This document shows positions 33,801-43,246 of a DNA stretch of 64,000 bases, piece after piece (the first letter of the stretch is position 1; every line of letters starts with the position of its first letter). The translations under genes were made by a program, and so were the position numbers. This DNA is from Larkinella bovis (GTDB taxonomy: Bacteria > Bacteroidota > Bacteroidia > Cytophagales > Spirosomataceae), in NCBI RefSeq assembly GCF_042655385.1, contig NZ_JBHSMA010000002.1:744001-808000 (forward strand), read 5' to 3'. Under the pieces are notes generated by a model. That model had not been told where the DNA came from. It made no database searches and saw nothing but the letters and a program-made list of their open reading frames with translations.

Positions 33801-34685
33801 ATGAAAATTGCGATTCACGGACGTAACATTGTCGAAGAGGCTTCCCCCTTTATACAGTCCATGTTTGATGAGTTGTCGCGTCGGCAAATCGAAGTTCAGC
33901 TCTCCGAAGTGTATCGTTCGTTTTTGGATTCCGCCGGTATTTTTCACCACTCGACGCTTACCTATACATCCTACCGGAATATCTTCGATGCCGATTTTGC
34001 GTTCAGCCTCGGGGGCGACGGCACCCTGCTGGAAGTATTGACGCATGCCGGGCCGCGCGGGATTCCAATTGTCGGCATTAACATTGGACGGCTGGGCTTT
34101 CTGACCACGATTTCACCCGAAAAACCGGAATCCTTTCCGGGCTTATTGCAGGCGCTGGCGGTCGGCAATTATCGGCTCGACGAACGGGCGCTGATTAATT
34201 TGCAGTCCGATGAGGATTTGTTCGAGGGCGTTCCGTTTGGGCTGAATGACGTGACGATCACGAAAACCGAGACGTCGTCGATGATCACCGTCCACACCTA
34301 CCTCAACGGTGATTTTCTGAATTCCTACTGGGCCGACGGGCTGATTATCTCGACCGCAACCGGATCAACCGGTTACTCACTGAGTTGTGGAGGCCCCCTG
34401 TTGCTGCCGCACAACAGCAATTTTATTGTAACACCGATCAGTCCCCATAACCTGAACGTCCGGCCGATGGTCGTTCCTGACTCGGCGCAGTTGTCGTTCG
34501 AGGTCGAAAGCCGGAGTAATACGTTTCTGGTGTCGGTCGATTCCCGGTTTCGTACCGTCAATACCGGCACGCGTCTGGGCGTTCGGAAAGAAAATTTTGT
34601 GGCACGACTTGTGAAGATGAGTGATGATACATTCCTGAACACCCTCCGGAGCAAACTGAACTGGGGCTGGGACATTCGAAATTAA
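33801..34685 (+). CDS. nadK: NAD kinase
   Basis: 294 residues from the ATG at 33801 (MKIAIHGRNI). Diacylglycerol-kinase-like fold with the GGDGTLLE motif (residues ~74-81), conserved NDVTITK, and TATGSTGYSLSCGGP in the C-terminal domain. It phosphorylates NAD to NADP. Full length for the family. Next to a CBS gene and followed by DUF6089 barrel genes, a gene order common in Bacteroidota. Confidence 0.95.
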   Translation: MKIAIHGRNIVEEASPFIQSMFDELSRRQIEVQLSEVYRSFLDSAGIFHHSTLTYTSYRNIFDADFAFSLGGDGTLLEVLTHAGPRGIPIVGINIGRLGFLTTISPEKPESFPGLLQALAVGNYRLDERALINLQSDEDLFEGVPFGLNDVTITKTETSSMITVHTYLNGDFLNSYWADGLIISTATGSTGYSLSCGGPLLLPHNSNFIVTPISPHNLNVRPMVVPDSAQLSFEVESRSNTFLVSVDSRFRTVNTGTRLGVRKENFVARLVKMSDDTFLNTLRSKLNWGWDIRN

Positions 34686-34713
34686 ATACCGGATCGACTG
34701 AAAAAATAGTGCA

Positions 34714-34738
34714 ACCGCTGCGATAAGCGGTATTTTTG
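34714..34738 (+). promoter_or_regulatory. Short hairpin with overlapping -7 box
   Basis: ACCGCT and AGCGGT form a 6-bp stem followed by TATTTTTG (34731-34738). It could be a weak nadK terminator or the -7 box for the downstream barrel gene; the sequence allows both. Confidence 0.3.
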
Positions 34739-34883
34739 CGGTATTCAACAGAACAGTTTATGCAACGACCCAATAAAATACCAAACGAACGCGTTTCTGA
34801 GGAGAAGCTTTGCTAAACTAGTCAAGCTTTGGGTCGATGAATCAGCAGCTCCGGTTTGCCGGCGCGGTAGTAAGCAAAGAAAT

Positions 34884-35873
34884 ATGAAGAATAACCTACT
34901 GATTACCAGTTTGATAGCTGCGGCCTGTTTGGCGCTGCAACCGGTTGATGGACAGGCTCAAAACGGACGAAATCCGTTTGTTCCGTATTCGGAAGTGGGA
35001 TTGGGGCTGGGGACGTCCAGTTATTACGGAGAAATCGCCGGTTACCGCAAACCCCTTAAATCGACTTTCCTGATGATGCGGTGGAATGCCGCAGCGATGT
35101 ATACCCGGCACTTCACACCCCGTCTTGCGGCCCGGGCTTCCTTCACCTGGGCGCGGATTGCGGGGGATGATTATACCTACAACCGCAAGGATTTGAATTC
35201 CGGCATCATTCAATACGTTCGTAACCTCCACTTTCGGAACGACCTGAAAGAGTTTGCGTTGAGCGGAATTTACCAGTTTGTACCGGATGGCCGGAATTCC
35301 AACTTCCGGGCGAAATTAACTCCCTACCTTACCCTGGGGCTGGCGGCTGTGGCCCACAGCCCGGAAGCCCGTACGCCGGTCGGTTTCGGGACCACGCCCG
35401 ACGATACCGAGCAGCGCTGGGTCAAACTGCAACCACTCGGCACCGAAGGACAGGGGCAAAATGGCGTAAAACCGTATTCGCTGATGACCCTGGCGATTCC
35501 GGTCGGTTTTGGGGTAAAATATGCCTTGAACGAACGGTTTGGGCTGGGAGCTGAAATCAATTACCGGTATACATTCACTGATTACCTGGATGATGCGGGG
35601 GGCGCCTATCCCGATCCGACGATCCTGAAAGACGATCTGGCGCGTGTGATGGCTGACCGGCGCTTTGAGCCTATTGCCGCCCGGAAAGGGGGCGACCGGC
35701 TGGCTGAGTTACAGAGCTATCTGAATACGAATGATCCTTTCTCGGTCATCGGCGCTGATCCGGGGTATGCGACCCGGGGTGCCGCCGGGATTTTTAACGA
35801 TGGGTACATGACCATCAGCTTGCAGCTTCATTACGTCCTGACGCCCAAGATTAAATGCCCACCGATCAAATAA
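34884..35873 (+). CDS. DUF6089 outer-membrane beta-barrel protein 1
   Basis: 329 residues with a signal peptide (1-25, ending GQAQ). The mature part is rich in alternating hydrophobic/aromatic strands (EVGLGLGTSSYYGEIAGY, LGAEINYRYTFTDYLDD), as expected for an outer-membrane barrel. The family is tied to the nadK neighbourhood in Bacteroidota and sits near outer-membrane assembly genes in many genomes. Biochemical function unknown. Overlaps the next gene by 19 bp. Confidence 0.82.
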   Translation: MKNNLLITSLIAAACLALQPVDGQAQNGRNPFVPYSEVGLGLGTSSYYGEIAGYRKPLKSTFLMMRWNAAAMYTRHFTPRLAARASFTWARIAGDDYTYNRKDLNSGIIQYVRNLHFRNDLKEFALSGIYQFVPDGRNSNFRAKLTPYLTLGLAAVAHSPEARTPVGFGTTPDDTEQRWVKLQPLGTEGQGQNGVKPYSLMTLAIPVGFGVKYALNERFGLGAEINYRYTFTDYLDDAGGAYPDPTILKDDLARVMADRRFEPIAARKGGDRLAELQSYLNTNDPFSVIGADPGYATRGAAGIFNDGYMTISLQLHYVLTPKIKCPPIK

Positions 35874-36604
35874 CGTACGCCTTGTTCTCTCCCTGTATTC
35901 GTTGGGTCCGGAAACCGGGGCGTGGTGTAGAAACGTTTTTCCGGCTGGCGATCGGTCTGGTCATCCTGATGGGTTCGGCCGCCCGCGCGCAATCGACCTG
36001 GGAGGTTGGTGCTGGATTGGGGGGGATGGTTTATAAAGGTGATCTGGCCCCGGAACTGATACCGGGAAACATCCGGCCGGCGGGCAACCTGCTCGTGCGT
36101 TACAACGTCAGCAAACCCTTTACGGTGCGTTTCAACGCCGGGATCGGGCAAATTGCCGGCAAGGACAGCCGGTTTAATGACCCGTTCCAGCAGGCGCGAA
36201 ACCTTTCGTTCAAAACCGCCATCCGGGAGATGAATGTGCTGATGGAGTATAATTTCCGGAATTATACGACGCTGCGTAAGGTGAAAAACTGGACCCCCTA
36301 CGTGTTTGGCGGGCTCGGGCTGTTCACCTTCAAACCGACTCCGCAGTGGGCCGGTTACCAGCGAAAATCGCTGTTTAACTTTCCGTTGGGGGTAGGATTC
36401 AAGTACGAATTCAAACGCCCCTGGAGTCTGGGCCTGGAGTTTGGAACCCGGTTTTCCGGTTCTGACTACCTCGACAATTTCGGCCCAAATACATTCGGAG
36501 GCACCAATAAGCTCCTGAATGGAAACCCCGATTCCAAGGATAGCTATACGTATATCGGGCTGACACTGACGCATACGTTCTACCGGATCGTCTGCCCGGA
36601 ATAA
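35855..36604 (+). CDS. DUF6089-type outer-membrane beta-barrel protein 2
   Basis: 249 residues from the ATG at 35855, which lies in the end of the upstream gene. The signal sequence is unusually long (~46 residues to RAQS); no good later start was found. Strand pattern and the motifs EVGAGLGGMVYKGDL, YVFGGLGLFTF and LGLEFGTRFSGSDYLDNF repeat features of the preceding barrel, so they form a tandem pair. The 19-bp overlap suggests translational coupling. Confidence 0.78.
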   Translation: MPTDQITYALFSPCIRWVRKPGRGVETFFRLAIGLVILMGSAARAQSTWEVGAGLGGMVYKGDLAPELIPGNIRPAGNLLVRYNVSKPFTVRFNAGIGQIAGKDSRFNDPFQQARNLSFKTAIREMNVLMEYNFRNYTTLRKVKNWTPYVFGGLGLFTFKPTPQWAGYQRKSLFNFPLGVGFKYEFKRPWSLGLEFGTRFSGSDYLDNFGPNTFGGTNKLLNGNPDSKDSYTYIGLTLTHTFYRIVCPE

Positions 36605-36686
36605 TCGTTGTTCAACGTTTTTTGCTTATTTTTCCTGCTTAATTGGAATACAACTATTGAGCGTGAAATCAGGATTTTGGGAAATT

Positions 36687-37478
36687 ATGCGGTGGGTTGG
36701 CATCGTGAGTGCGTTGTGGATTGGCCTGTCAAATTCGGCTTCGTCGCAAACCATTGTCTCGGTCGGATCGGGCATTCCCCGGGTCGACTCGATGTGCCAG
36801 CAGTTCCAGCAACTGTATACTCAAATTCGGGAGGAAAGCCTGCTGCCGGATTCCGCCCGTAAAATCTTCAGTGACATCATGCTTGGCCTACGCGGCAAAT
36901 TCCGCACCGCCGAACCTTTCCGGCTCGACAGTACCCGTCGCGACAGTCTGCTGCGTACGAATTATTTCTCGTTTCCCCTCCGGTATTATTCACCCGATGC
37001 CATCGGCGGAACACGGGGTGAAGGCTACCGCGCCAAAGGGTTTGATCTGTTCGATTACACGGTTCGGGGTAGCCACCCGGCCCAGGATATTTTTATCAAA
37101 GACCGGAACCAGGATTGCATAGACGATAATACCGACCAGCCCGCCGACGTGCTGGCCATGACGTCCGGTATCGTGCTGGCCATCGAAACCGCCTGGACAC
37201 CGGGGCAGGAATACCGGGGAGGCAACTGGATCTGGATCTACGATCCGGTGCTCGATGGGCTTTGGTATTACGCCCATAACAATGCGGTGCTGGTTCGTCC
37301 GGGCGACTGGGTGCAGTCGGGTCAGAAAATCAGCGAAGTGGGCCGGACCGGATACAATGCCTATGCTGCCCGCTCCCCAACACACCTGCACATCATGTAT
37401 CTGCAACTGCAGGCCGACGGTTTACCCCAGCCCCAAAATCCCTACGAATGGCTGCTCACCGCGCGCACGGTGAATTGA
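36687..37478 (+). CDS. M23-family peptidase (lysostaphin-like)
   Basis: 263 residues from the ATG at 36687; a GTG at 36663 would add eight residues and is possible. Signal peptide to about ASSQ. The peptidase domain has the HxxxD zinc motif (HPAQD), a Gly-rich strand and HLH near the end, as in LytM/M23 enzymes. It should cut peptidoglycan cross-links in the periplasm. Follows the barrel genes at ~80 bp, same strand. A palindrome-bearing intergenic region follows. Confidence 0.83.
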   Translation: MRWVGIVSALWIGLSNSASSQTIVSVGSGIPRVDSMCQQFQQLYTQIREESLLPDSARKIFSDIMLGLRGKFRTAEPFRLDSTRRDSLLRTNYFSFPLRYYSPDAIGGTRGEGYRAKGFDLFDYTVRGSHPAQDIFIKDRNQDCIDDNTDQPADVLAMTSGIVLAIETAWTPGQEYRGGNWIWIYDPVLDGLWYYAHNNAVLVRPGDWVQSGQKISEVGRTGYNAYAARSPTHLHIMYLQLQADGLPQPQNPYEWLLTARTVN

Positions 37479-37490
37479 GAAAAGAAATAT

Positions 37491-37590
37491 GAAAGAGTTA
37501 AGAATGAAGAGTTAGGAGTGAAGAGTGAAGAGTTAAAAAGCTTCGCTGTCCCGGCATGCGTCAGCCAACTCATAATTCATAACTCTCTTA
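37491..37590. repeat. AG-rich intergenic palindrome A with GACGC..CCGG core
   Basis: The left arm repeats GAAGAGTTA/GAGTGAAGA units; the right arm (AACTC..AACTCTCTTA) is its reverse complement. The loop (37541-37566) on the minus strand reads GGCTGACGCATGCCGGGAC followed by AGCGAAG. This core resembles those at 42306 and 47770. Confidence 0.6.
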
Positions 37591-37690
37591 CCGTTCAATA
37601 ATACATCGCTTCGCGGCCTTATTTCATCGGCTGTAGGTAGTAATTCATCGGCCTGGCGGGACTGTGTCCAGGGCCGACCGTGGTTGTGGC

Positions 37691-37698
37691 TAATTTTG
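37691..37698 (+). promoter_or_regulatory. -7 box TAATTTTG for the lipoprotein gene
   Basis: Perfect TAnnTTTG match, 34 bases upstream of the ATG at 37733. A CTGTG 20-odd bases upstream could be a degenerate -33 box. Confidence 0.4.
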
Positions 37699-37732
37699 AA
37701 GCAACAATCACAAACAACAACTACTTACTACC

Positions 37733-38104
37733 ATGAAAAAAATCGTTTTAGCCCTCGTCACGCTCTTCGCGGTGTTCGGTTGCAAAGACCAAGAAGAAGT
37801 ACAACCCCAAAATCGGGGTAATTACCTGATTTATACCAACCTGAACGGCTCAAAATTCGATCAGGTTGAAATCAGGCTGGACGGAAAAACCGTCGGGATG
37901 CTGTCGGAGTCTCTGGGAAATGCCGATTCTCCTTCCTGCGATACCAAGTCTTCCGCCCTCGTGCTGAATATCAGCCGGCCCGCAGGAAGCTATTCGTTTG
38001 ATGCCATCGCTACCTTGAAGGGTAAAAAGGTAACTTCCTGGGCAACGTCCCTCCGGTTCGCTGATGGGGAGTGCCAGAAGCGTCGGCTGACTTCCGATTT
38101 GTAA
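37733..38104 (+). CDS. Small lipoprotein
   Basis: 123 residues with a signal peptide and lipobox (LFAVFGC, Cys17). The mature part has two cysteines (SCDTK, ECQKR) that may form a disulfide, and beta-type strands (YLIYTNLNGSKFDQVEIRLDGK). No domain recognised. Followed by a terminator; likely a single-gene unit. Confidence 0.75.
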   Translation: MKKIVLALVTLFAVFGCKDQEEVQPQNRGNYLIYTNLNGSKFDQVEIRLDGKTVGMLSESLGNADSPSCDTKSSALVLNISRPAGSYSFDAIATLKGKKVTSWATSLRFADGECQKRRLTSDL

Positions 38105-38136
38105 GACGAGACAACGACAGGAATGCCATCATTGAC

Positions 38137-38170
38137 AAGGTCGTGCCGCTCGGTACGGCCTTCTGTTTTT
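38137..38170 (+). terminator. Rho-independent terminator after the lipoprotein gene
   Basis: AAGGTCGTGCC and GGTACGGCCTT form an 11-bp stem (two wobbles) with a T-tract to 38170. Confidence 0.75.
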
Positions 38171-38250
38171 AACCCCTGTTGAATTATAGGACGTGATTCC
38201 CCGATTATGGGCGGTCAGAAGCCCTTTTCATCTGTTCAGGACGTGGGACA

Positions 38251-38281
38251 TTGCGATACCGGCCCATCCTTCGTACCTTAA
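38251..38281 (+). promoter_or_regulatory. Candidate promoter of the propeller kinase operon
   Basis: TTG (38251-38253), 20 bases, then TACCTTAA (38274-38281). Spacing fits the Bacteroidota pattern; the -7 box deviates at two positions. Confidence 0.4.
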
Positions 38282-38316
38282 CTGACAACACCAGCTGATC
38301 CACCCTCAAACCCGAA

Positions 38317-41300
38317 ATGCCTGTTTATTACCACCGGCGGAAGAACCCGAATCGCGTCCGTTTCCTGGTCGGCCTGCTCCTTTTTTGCTGCTTTGGACAG
38401 GGAACCGCGCAACAGTTTTCGGATCGGACCTATGGAGTGTACGACGGGTTGTCTTACGTATACGTATCGGGGTTATACCAGGATCGGGTCGGCCGGATCT
38501 GGATCGGAACCTACTTTGGGTTGAATTTTTTCGATGGCGTCGCGCCGATTGTCAACCAGCGGCAGATACCGGCACTGCCTGATGGGGGCGATAACCTGAC
38601 CGATTCGCCCGATGGGACGGTTTGGGCCTGCGCGGGAAACCGGCTGTTTCGGATGAATGACATCACATCGACGAGCCTGGCCATTCAGGAGTTTTCGGTC
38701 CATTACGGCCGTAAAGAACCCCAGCAGCAGGTTATCTTCATGACGGCCGATCACGAAAACCAGCTGTGGTTTTCGGCCCAAACCGGTCAGCACAACGTTG
38801 GAAAACGGTTGTATTGCTGGGTTAACGACCATATGGAAGATATGACCCGGCGGTATTTTACCGATCCGGAACAACGCTTTCGGGGCATCCTGACCGACTG
38901 GCCCAACCGCCGGATTTTGCTGCTGACCGACGACGGGCGGCTTTGGGAGCTGAAAAAAAACCGGTTGACGCTCCTGGTGGACCAGCAACCGCTGGACCGG
39001 TTGCTGAGTGATCCGGCGGGGCGGTTTTACGCCCTGGCGGGCACAACGGTGTATCGGATTGAAGACCAGACGATCAGTACGCTGTACGAGGTACCGGTGC
39101 CGGTTTCGGAACTGAGAGTTTGCGCGATGGGTCTTAATGGAGAACTGGCGTTTCAGAAAACCAAGGGGAATCGGGACGTTTGCTGGTACGATGGCAAAAC
39201 CGTCACCAACTCCAACATCAGTTCCTCCCCGGCGAACCGTTTGCTGTTCGACCGGCGGGGCGATTTGTGGGTGGGTACATCGCATCACGGCCTGATCAAC
39301 ATCAAGATGAGCGGCTGGCAGTATTTCGATAAATCGGAAGGATGGACGGAAGAAACCAATAACGTGGCTGAGGACAAAAACGGTGTGGTCTGGTTTGGTT
39401 CCTGGGGGAATGGCCTGAGTCGTCTGGCCAACAACGTGATTGTTCCGGATCAGCGCTACCGCAAGGTAATGCCGGCCAATCATTTTCACCCATCGAGCCG
39501 GACCGATGCCGATGGCAATATTCTGATGGCAGGCGACCCGCAGGGGGGGATTTTGCGCTACGACGGCCAACAATATCAGGTTCTTCCCCATTCGGATACG
39601 CTGACGTTTCCGCTTGGCTTTTACGATGATGTTAAACGAAACCGGTATCTGGTAACCTCCAATTATAATCTCCTGGTTTACAATCGACAAACCCTGGCCT
39701 TGACGGAAGCGCTGCCGGTGCCGCCCGATCAGTACGAAAACATTGAAACCGATCAGTTCGGCCGGTTCTGGATTTGTGGATTGGAACGATCGTTGGTATG
39801 GGACGGAAAAAGCCGCATTTTTCGGCAGTTGACAGTTAAAAACAAAGGCTTGCCAACCCGGACGGTAGCCGACATCAAACGTGATAAACGCGGCAATCTG
39901 TGGCTGGCAACCGGGGAGGGACTCTGGTTTTATGATTACAAAACGTTCCGGCCAATTGCTGCTTCGTTCATCCAGCGCACCATCACCTATTGCCGGCCCC
40001 TCGGGCGTTATCTGATGGTCGGAACGCTGGAAGGTCTTTTTGTACTTGATATGGAGCGGTTTTACGAAACCGGGGAGGAGTGGATTGCCTACTTCGACCA
40101 GGAAAATGGGTTTCGGGGAAGCCAGTGCATTTTTAACGGCATTTTGCTCGACTCCCGGGGGCGCTTGTGGGTGGCAACCCGTGATCGGATGATGATGATT
40201 TCGGAAAAGCGCCTTTTCCAATTGTTAAAACCGGTTCCTGCGGGCATTCAGGCCTTTCGGGATATGCGATCGGGGCGGCTGATTAAGTCACCGTCGGGAA
40301 AATTATCGTTCAAGTCGAGCGAAAACGACCTGGAAGTGCAACTTCAGGCATCGAACGAGAAGAATCTGCTGGCCAACACGACGCACCAATACCGGCTGGA
40401 ACGACTGGATGGCGACCCCACAACCCCGGAATGGTCGGAACCGTTCCGGAATAATTTCTTCACCCTGCAAAACCTGAGCGACGGTTCGTACCGGCTCACA
40501 ATCCAGGCGGTGCGGGCAGAAGGCTTGTGGTGTACGCAACCTATCGTGCAGGAGTTTCAGATTGCCCCGCCCTGGTACGCCACCTGGTGGTTTCGGACCA
40601 TGCTGATTATTCAGGTCGTGGGTACGTTGTTTTACGGGCGATTACGACAGAGCCGGGCCATTGCGAAACGACGATTGAAGCAACTCCAGATTCAGCGCCG
40701 AATGGCACAACTGGAGCTGGAAGCTTCCAATCGCGAGAAAAAAGAACTGGAAATCCGGCGCGAACTGGCCGAAGCGAGCCGAAAGCGGGCGTTACTGGAA
40801 GTGAAAGCCATTACGAACCAGATTGATCCGCATTTTGTCGCCAATTTCTTAACGGCCATTCAATCCATCACGTACGAAGCCGATCCTGATACGGTTGTCA
40901 GTTACCTGGCCAAATTCGGTTCGATTTTCCGGAATCAGCTCATGAGCCGCAGCCGGGTATTCTGGATGCTGCGCGAAGAGCTTGAATTTGTTGCAAATTA
41001 CCTCGATCTGGAGCGCTTGCGGTTTGGGGATCGTATTACCTTCACCGTGACCGTGGCACCGGGCGTTCCGATGGATACCACGGTGCCGAAAATGCTGATT
41101 CAGGGGTATGTCTCCAACGCCATCAAACACGGGCTGGAACACAAAGCCGAAGGCGGAATTGTCATGGTGTCGGTTTCTGAATCGGTTGGTTGTCTGCGGA
41201 TTAAAGTGGATGATAACGGGGTTGGGCTGGAGAAAGCCAAACAATACCGACGCCGAAGCACGGGCCGTGGGCTGAAGATTAACCAGGCGGTTTTAGACCA

Positions 41301-41445
41301 GTTGAATCAATACAACGCCTTGAAAAGTTCGCAACACATTACGGATCTGACCGATTCGGAGACGGGTGTTTCCGGCGTCCGGCAGGAGGCTGTTTTGCCC
41401 ATACACCCGGTTTTGCCACCGGAGGAAAGTACTGTCGAACCCTGA
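38317..41445 (+). CDS. Propeller-type sensor histidine kinase (LytS-like)
   Basis: 1042 residues. A signal sequence (to ~GTAQQ) leads to repeated two-component-regulator-propeller units (GRIWIGTYFGLNFFD, GDLWVGTSHHGLIN, GVVWFGSWGNGLSRL, GRFWICGLERSLVW, GNLWLATGEGLWFYD and others, residues ~40-620). A Y_Y_Y domain (~665-750), a transmembrane helix (~765-785) and a coiled coil follow. The LytS-type kinase phospho-acceptor is His839 in QIDPHFVANFL, and an ATPase domain follows (DDNGVGLEKAKQYRR). It should sense an extracytoplasmic signal and phosphorylate the LytTR regulator 19 bp downstream. Ligand unknown; no polysaccharide-utilisation genes are nearby. Confidence 0.92.
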   Translation: MPVYYHRRKNPNRVRFLVGLLLFCCFGQGTAQQFSDRTYGVYDGLSYVYVSGLYQDRVGRIWIGTYFGLNFFDGVAPIVNQRQIPALPDGGDNLTDSPDGTVWACAGNRLFRMNDITSTSLAIQEFSVHYGRKEPQQQVIFMTADHENQLWFSAQTGQHNVGKRLYCWVNDHMEDMTRRYFTDPEQRFRGILTDWPNRRILLLTDDGRLWELKKNRLTLLVDQQPLDRLLSDPAGRFYALAGTTVYRIEDQTISTLYEVPVPVSELRVCAMGLNGELAFQKTKGNRDVCWYDGKTVTNSNISSSPANRLLFDRRGDLWVGTSHHGLINIKMSGWQYFDKSEGWTEETNNVAEDKNGVVWFGSWGNGLSRLANNVIVPDQRYRKVMPANHFHPSSRTDADGNILMAGDPQGGILRYDGQQYQVLPHSDTLTFPLGFYDDVKRNRYLVTSNYNLLVYNRQTLALTEALPVPPDQYENIETDQFGRFWICGLERSLVWDGKSRIFRQLTVKNKGLPTRTVADIKRDKRGNLWLATGEGLWFYDYKTFRPIAASFIQRTITYCRPLGRYLMVGTLEGLFVLDMERFYETGEEWIAYFDQENGFRGSQCIFNGILLDSRGRLWVATRDRMMMISEKRLFQLLKPVPAGIQAFRDMRSGRLIKSPSGKLSFKSSENDLEVQLQASNEKNLLANTTHQYRLERLDGDPTTPEWSEPFRNNFFTLQNLSDGSYRLTIQAVRAEGLWCTQPIVQEFQIAPPWYATWWFRTMLIIQVVGTLFYGRLRQSRAIAKRRLKQLQIQRRMAQLELEASNREKKELEIRRELAEASRKRALLEVKAITNQIDPHFVANFLTAIQSITYEADPDTVVSYLAKFGSIFRNQLMSRSRVFWMLREELEFVANYLDLERLRFGDRITFTVTVAPGVPMDTTVPKMLIQGYVSNAIKHGLEHKAEGGIVMVSVSESVGCLRIKVDDNGVGLEKAKQYRRRSTGRGLKINQAVLDQLNQYNALKSSQHITDLTDSETGVSGVRQEAVLPIHPVLPPEESTVEP

Positions 41446-41464
41446 TTGTTAATGAGAAAATACG

Positions 41465-42271
41465 ATGCATATACCAACCGTACGATCCGTCATTATTGAC
41501 GACGAACTGCCCGTTCGTCGGACGTTGCGCAGCATGCTGACGTCGGTCCCGGAGGTTCACGTGGTGGGCGAAGCTGGAAATGTGACGGAAGGCCTTGACC
41601 TGATGGCTGCCCAAAAACCGGATCTCATTTTTCTGGACATTAAAATGCCGATTCGCAGCGGTTTTGAACTGCTGGATGAATTGACGCAGCAGCAGCAGTT
41701 TTATGGGGTCATTTTCGTGTCGGGATACCCGGACGATGCCCTGATGGCCGTTCAGAAAGCGGCTCCGCACCTGCATTCGGACTTCGTGGTGAAACCCATC
41801 GACCCGGTTATTCTGAAGCAAAAATTCCATTTGTTTTACAACAAGTGGAAAGCGGATAAGGAACACGAGCAGGAACTGACGGCTCAGCTGGAGAAAGCGT
41901 TCGGTCCGAATCAGGAGTTGGCGGTTTTGACGGGTCCCCGGTTTTTGACGTTTCAGAATTCCGTGGCGCTACACCGGATCGAAGTTGTCGATATCATGTA
42001 CTGTGAATCGGCCAATAAGCAGATCAACATCTATTGTTCGAAGCAGGAACACCTCAACGTGCCCAACCTGACGCTCGACACGCTCGAGAAACTCTTGCCG
42101 CCGGATCATTTCGTCCGCATCGGCAAGAGTCATATCCTGAACAAGGAAGCCATTAGCTATCTGGAAAAAGGGCCTCGCCCGAAGTGCCGACTGGTGCTGG
42201 GCCACCGCGTCCGCGAACTCCTCATCTACGCCAGCAACGTCTGGAAAGTGGAGGAAAGCTATTCTTCGTAG
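41465..42271 (+). CDS. LytTR-family response regulator
   Basis: 268 residues. Receiver domain with acidic pocket IIDDE, phospho-acceptor Asp58 (IFLDIKMP) and the lysine in VVKPID. A C-terminal LytTR DNA-binding domain follows (HRIEVVDIMYCESANKQINIYC, FVRIGKSHILNKEAISY). It is the obvious partner of the upstream LytS-like kinase; the stop-to-start gap is 19 bp. Confidence 0.94.
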   Translation: MHIPTVRSVIIDDELPVRRTLRSMLTSVPEVHVVGEAGNVTEGLDLMAAQKPDLIFLDIKMPIRSGFELLDELTQQQQFYGVIFVSGYPDDALMAVQKAAPHLHSDFVVKPIDPVILKQKFHLFYNKWKADKEHEQELTAQLEKAFGPNQELAVLTGPRFLTFQNSVALHRIEVVDIMYCESANKQINIYCSKQEHLNVPNLTLDTLEKLLPPDHFVRIGKSHILNKEAISYLEKGPRPKCRLVLGHRVRELLIYASNVWKVEESYSS

Positions 42272-42366
42272 TTAAAAATGAAGAATTAAAAATTAAAAGT
42301 AAGTAGACGCCGGACTGGCATTCCCTGCGAAGCATATTTTTAATTTTTAACTCTTCATTTTTAATT
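42270..42366. repeat. AG/AT-rich intergenic palindrome B with GACGCCGG core
   Basis: The left arm (AGTTAAAAATGAAGAATTAA..) and right arm (..TTTTTAACTCTTCATTTTTAATT) are near-complements. The loop (42306-42333) reads GACGCCGGACTGG, then CATTCCCTGCGAAGC. Sits between convergent genes and overlaps the stop of the LEA14 gene, so it may act as a bidirectional terminator. Confidence 0.6.
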
Positions 42367-42981
42367 CCCCAACAGGATCTTGTTGGTTACTTCCTGATCA
42401 ATGGTGATGTAGCCGGGGTAATCGACTTTTTTGTTGCCCAGCGCCAGCGTCGGCTTGATTTTGATGGTCAGTTTGGCCGGTTTGGTTTTATCGGAACCGC
42501 TCATGTTCCGGATCAGGTCGGTAAAGGCGCCCCGGGTTTTGTCGTCGGTCATCAGCTGGTAGGCGTTCGCGTTCAGTTTGACGGGAACGCGGGCCGTTCC
42601 GCCACCGGGTGTCACTTCGATGCGCTGGTTCACAAAACCATTGAACAACTCCTGTTCGGCCAGCAGAATTTTATATTCGAGTTGGTCGATCGCTGCGACC
42701 TTGTTGGTTGGGTTGGTAATATCAACATTGATCCGGGCGCTCAGCGGAATGCTTTTGGACAGCAACCCTGCAGCCAGTTGCGGATACCGCATCGGATTCA
42801 GATCTTCCAGGTTTCTCAGTTTCCGGACGTCGATGCCCGACAGGTACACACTGTCGGCGGAACTGATGTTGAATTTACAGTCGCCCAGGGCTTTGGCCTG
42901 GCTGATCTGACGGTTAACGCTGCATTGGCTGAACGTCAATACGAGAGCGAGAAGGGGGGCAAAAAACAGCAGTTTTCTCAT
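42361..42981 (-). CDS. LEA type 2-like (LEA14) lipoprotein
   Basis: 206 residues. Signal peptide with lipobox (LTFSQC, Cys20). The mature domain has the LEA_2 beta-sandwich pattern (IPLSARINVDITNPTNKVAAIDQLEYKILLAEQELFNG), found in stress-related proteins and in many Bacteroidota lipoproteins. Role unknown; anchored to a membrane. Convergent with the response-regulator gene and divergent from gyrB. Confidence 0.82.
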   Translation of the reverse strand: MRKLLFFAPLLALVLTFSQCSVNRQISQAKALGDCKFNISSADSVYLSGIDVRKLRNLEDLNPMRYPQLAAGLLSKSIPLSARINVDITNPTNKVAAIDQLEYKILLAEQELFNGFVNQRIEVTPGGGTARVPVKLNANAYQLMTDDKTRGAFTDLIRNMSGSDKTKPAKLTIKIKPTLALGNKKVDYPGYITIDQEVTNKILLGN

Positions 42982-43246
42982 GGACTTGATTTCCTTGGTA
43001 AATGTTGATGTTAGATAGACGAAAAAGCCGATGGTTTAGTTTAAAAAAACGAATTCTTTGCCGTTTCCGGGGCTTTTCGGCGGGGCGAAATTTGGCGGTC
43101 CATCGTTTTGTTGGTATATTTATACGTTAAGCTGCACGGGGCTAGGAAAAGAGCTGAAAATTTTGTATTTTTACTATTCGAAAACGTCCTTTTAACCGTA
43201 ATTCTTATAACAATTCCGTAAGACGGAACCATATAGGTTGCATTCT

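Noticed and set aside
37491..37540. Repeated GAAGAGT units as a CRISPR-like array
   Set aside because: Units are short, contiguous and degenerate, with no spacers or cas genes; they form one arm of a palindrome.
38473..40221. 582-codon open frame antisense to the propeller kinase
   Set aside because: It mirrors the codon pattern of the kinase gene and has no recognisable domain; the sense strand has clear propeller repeats.
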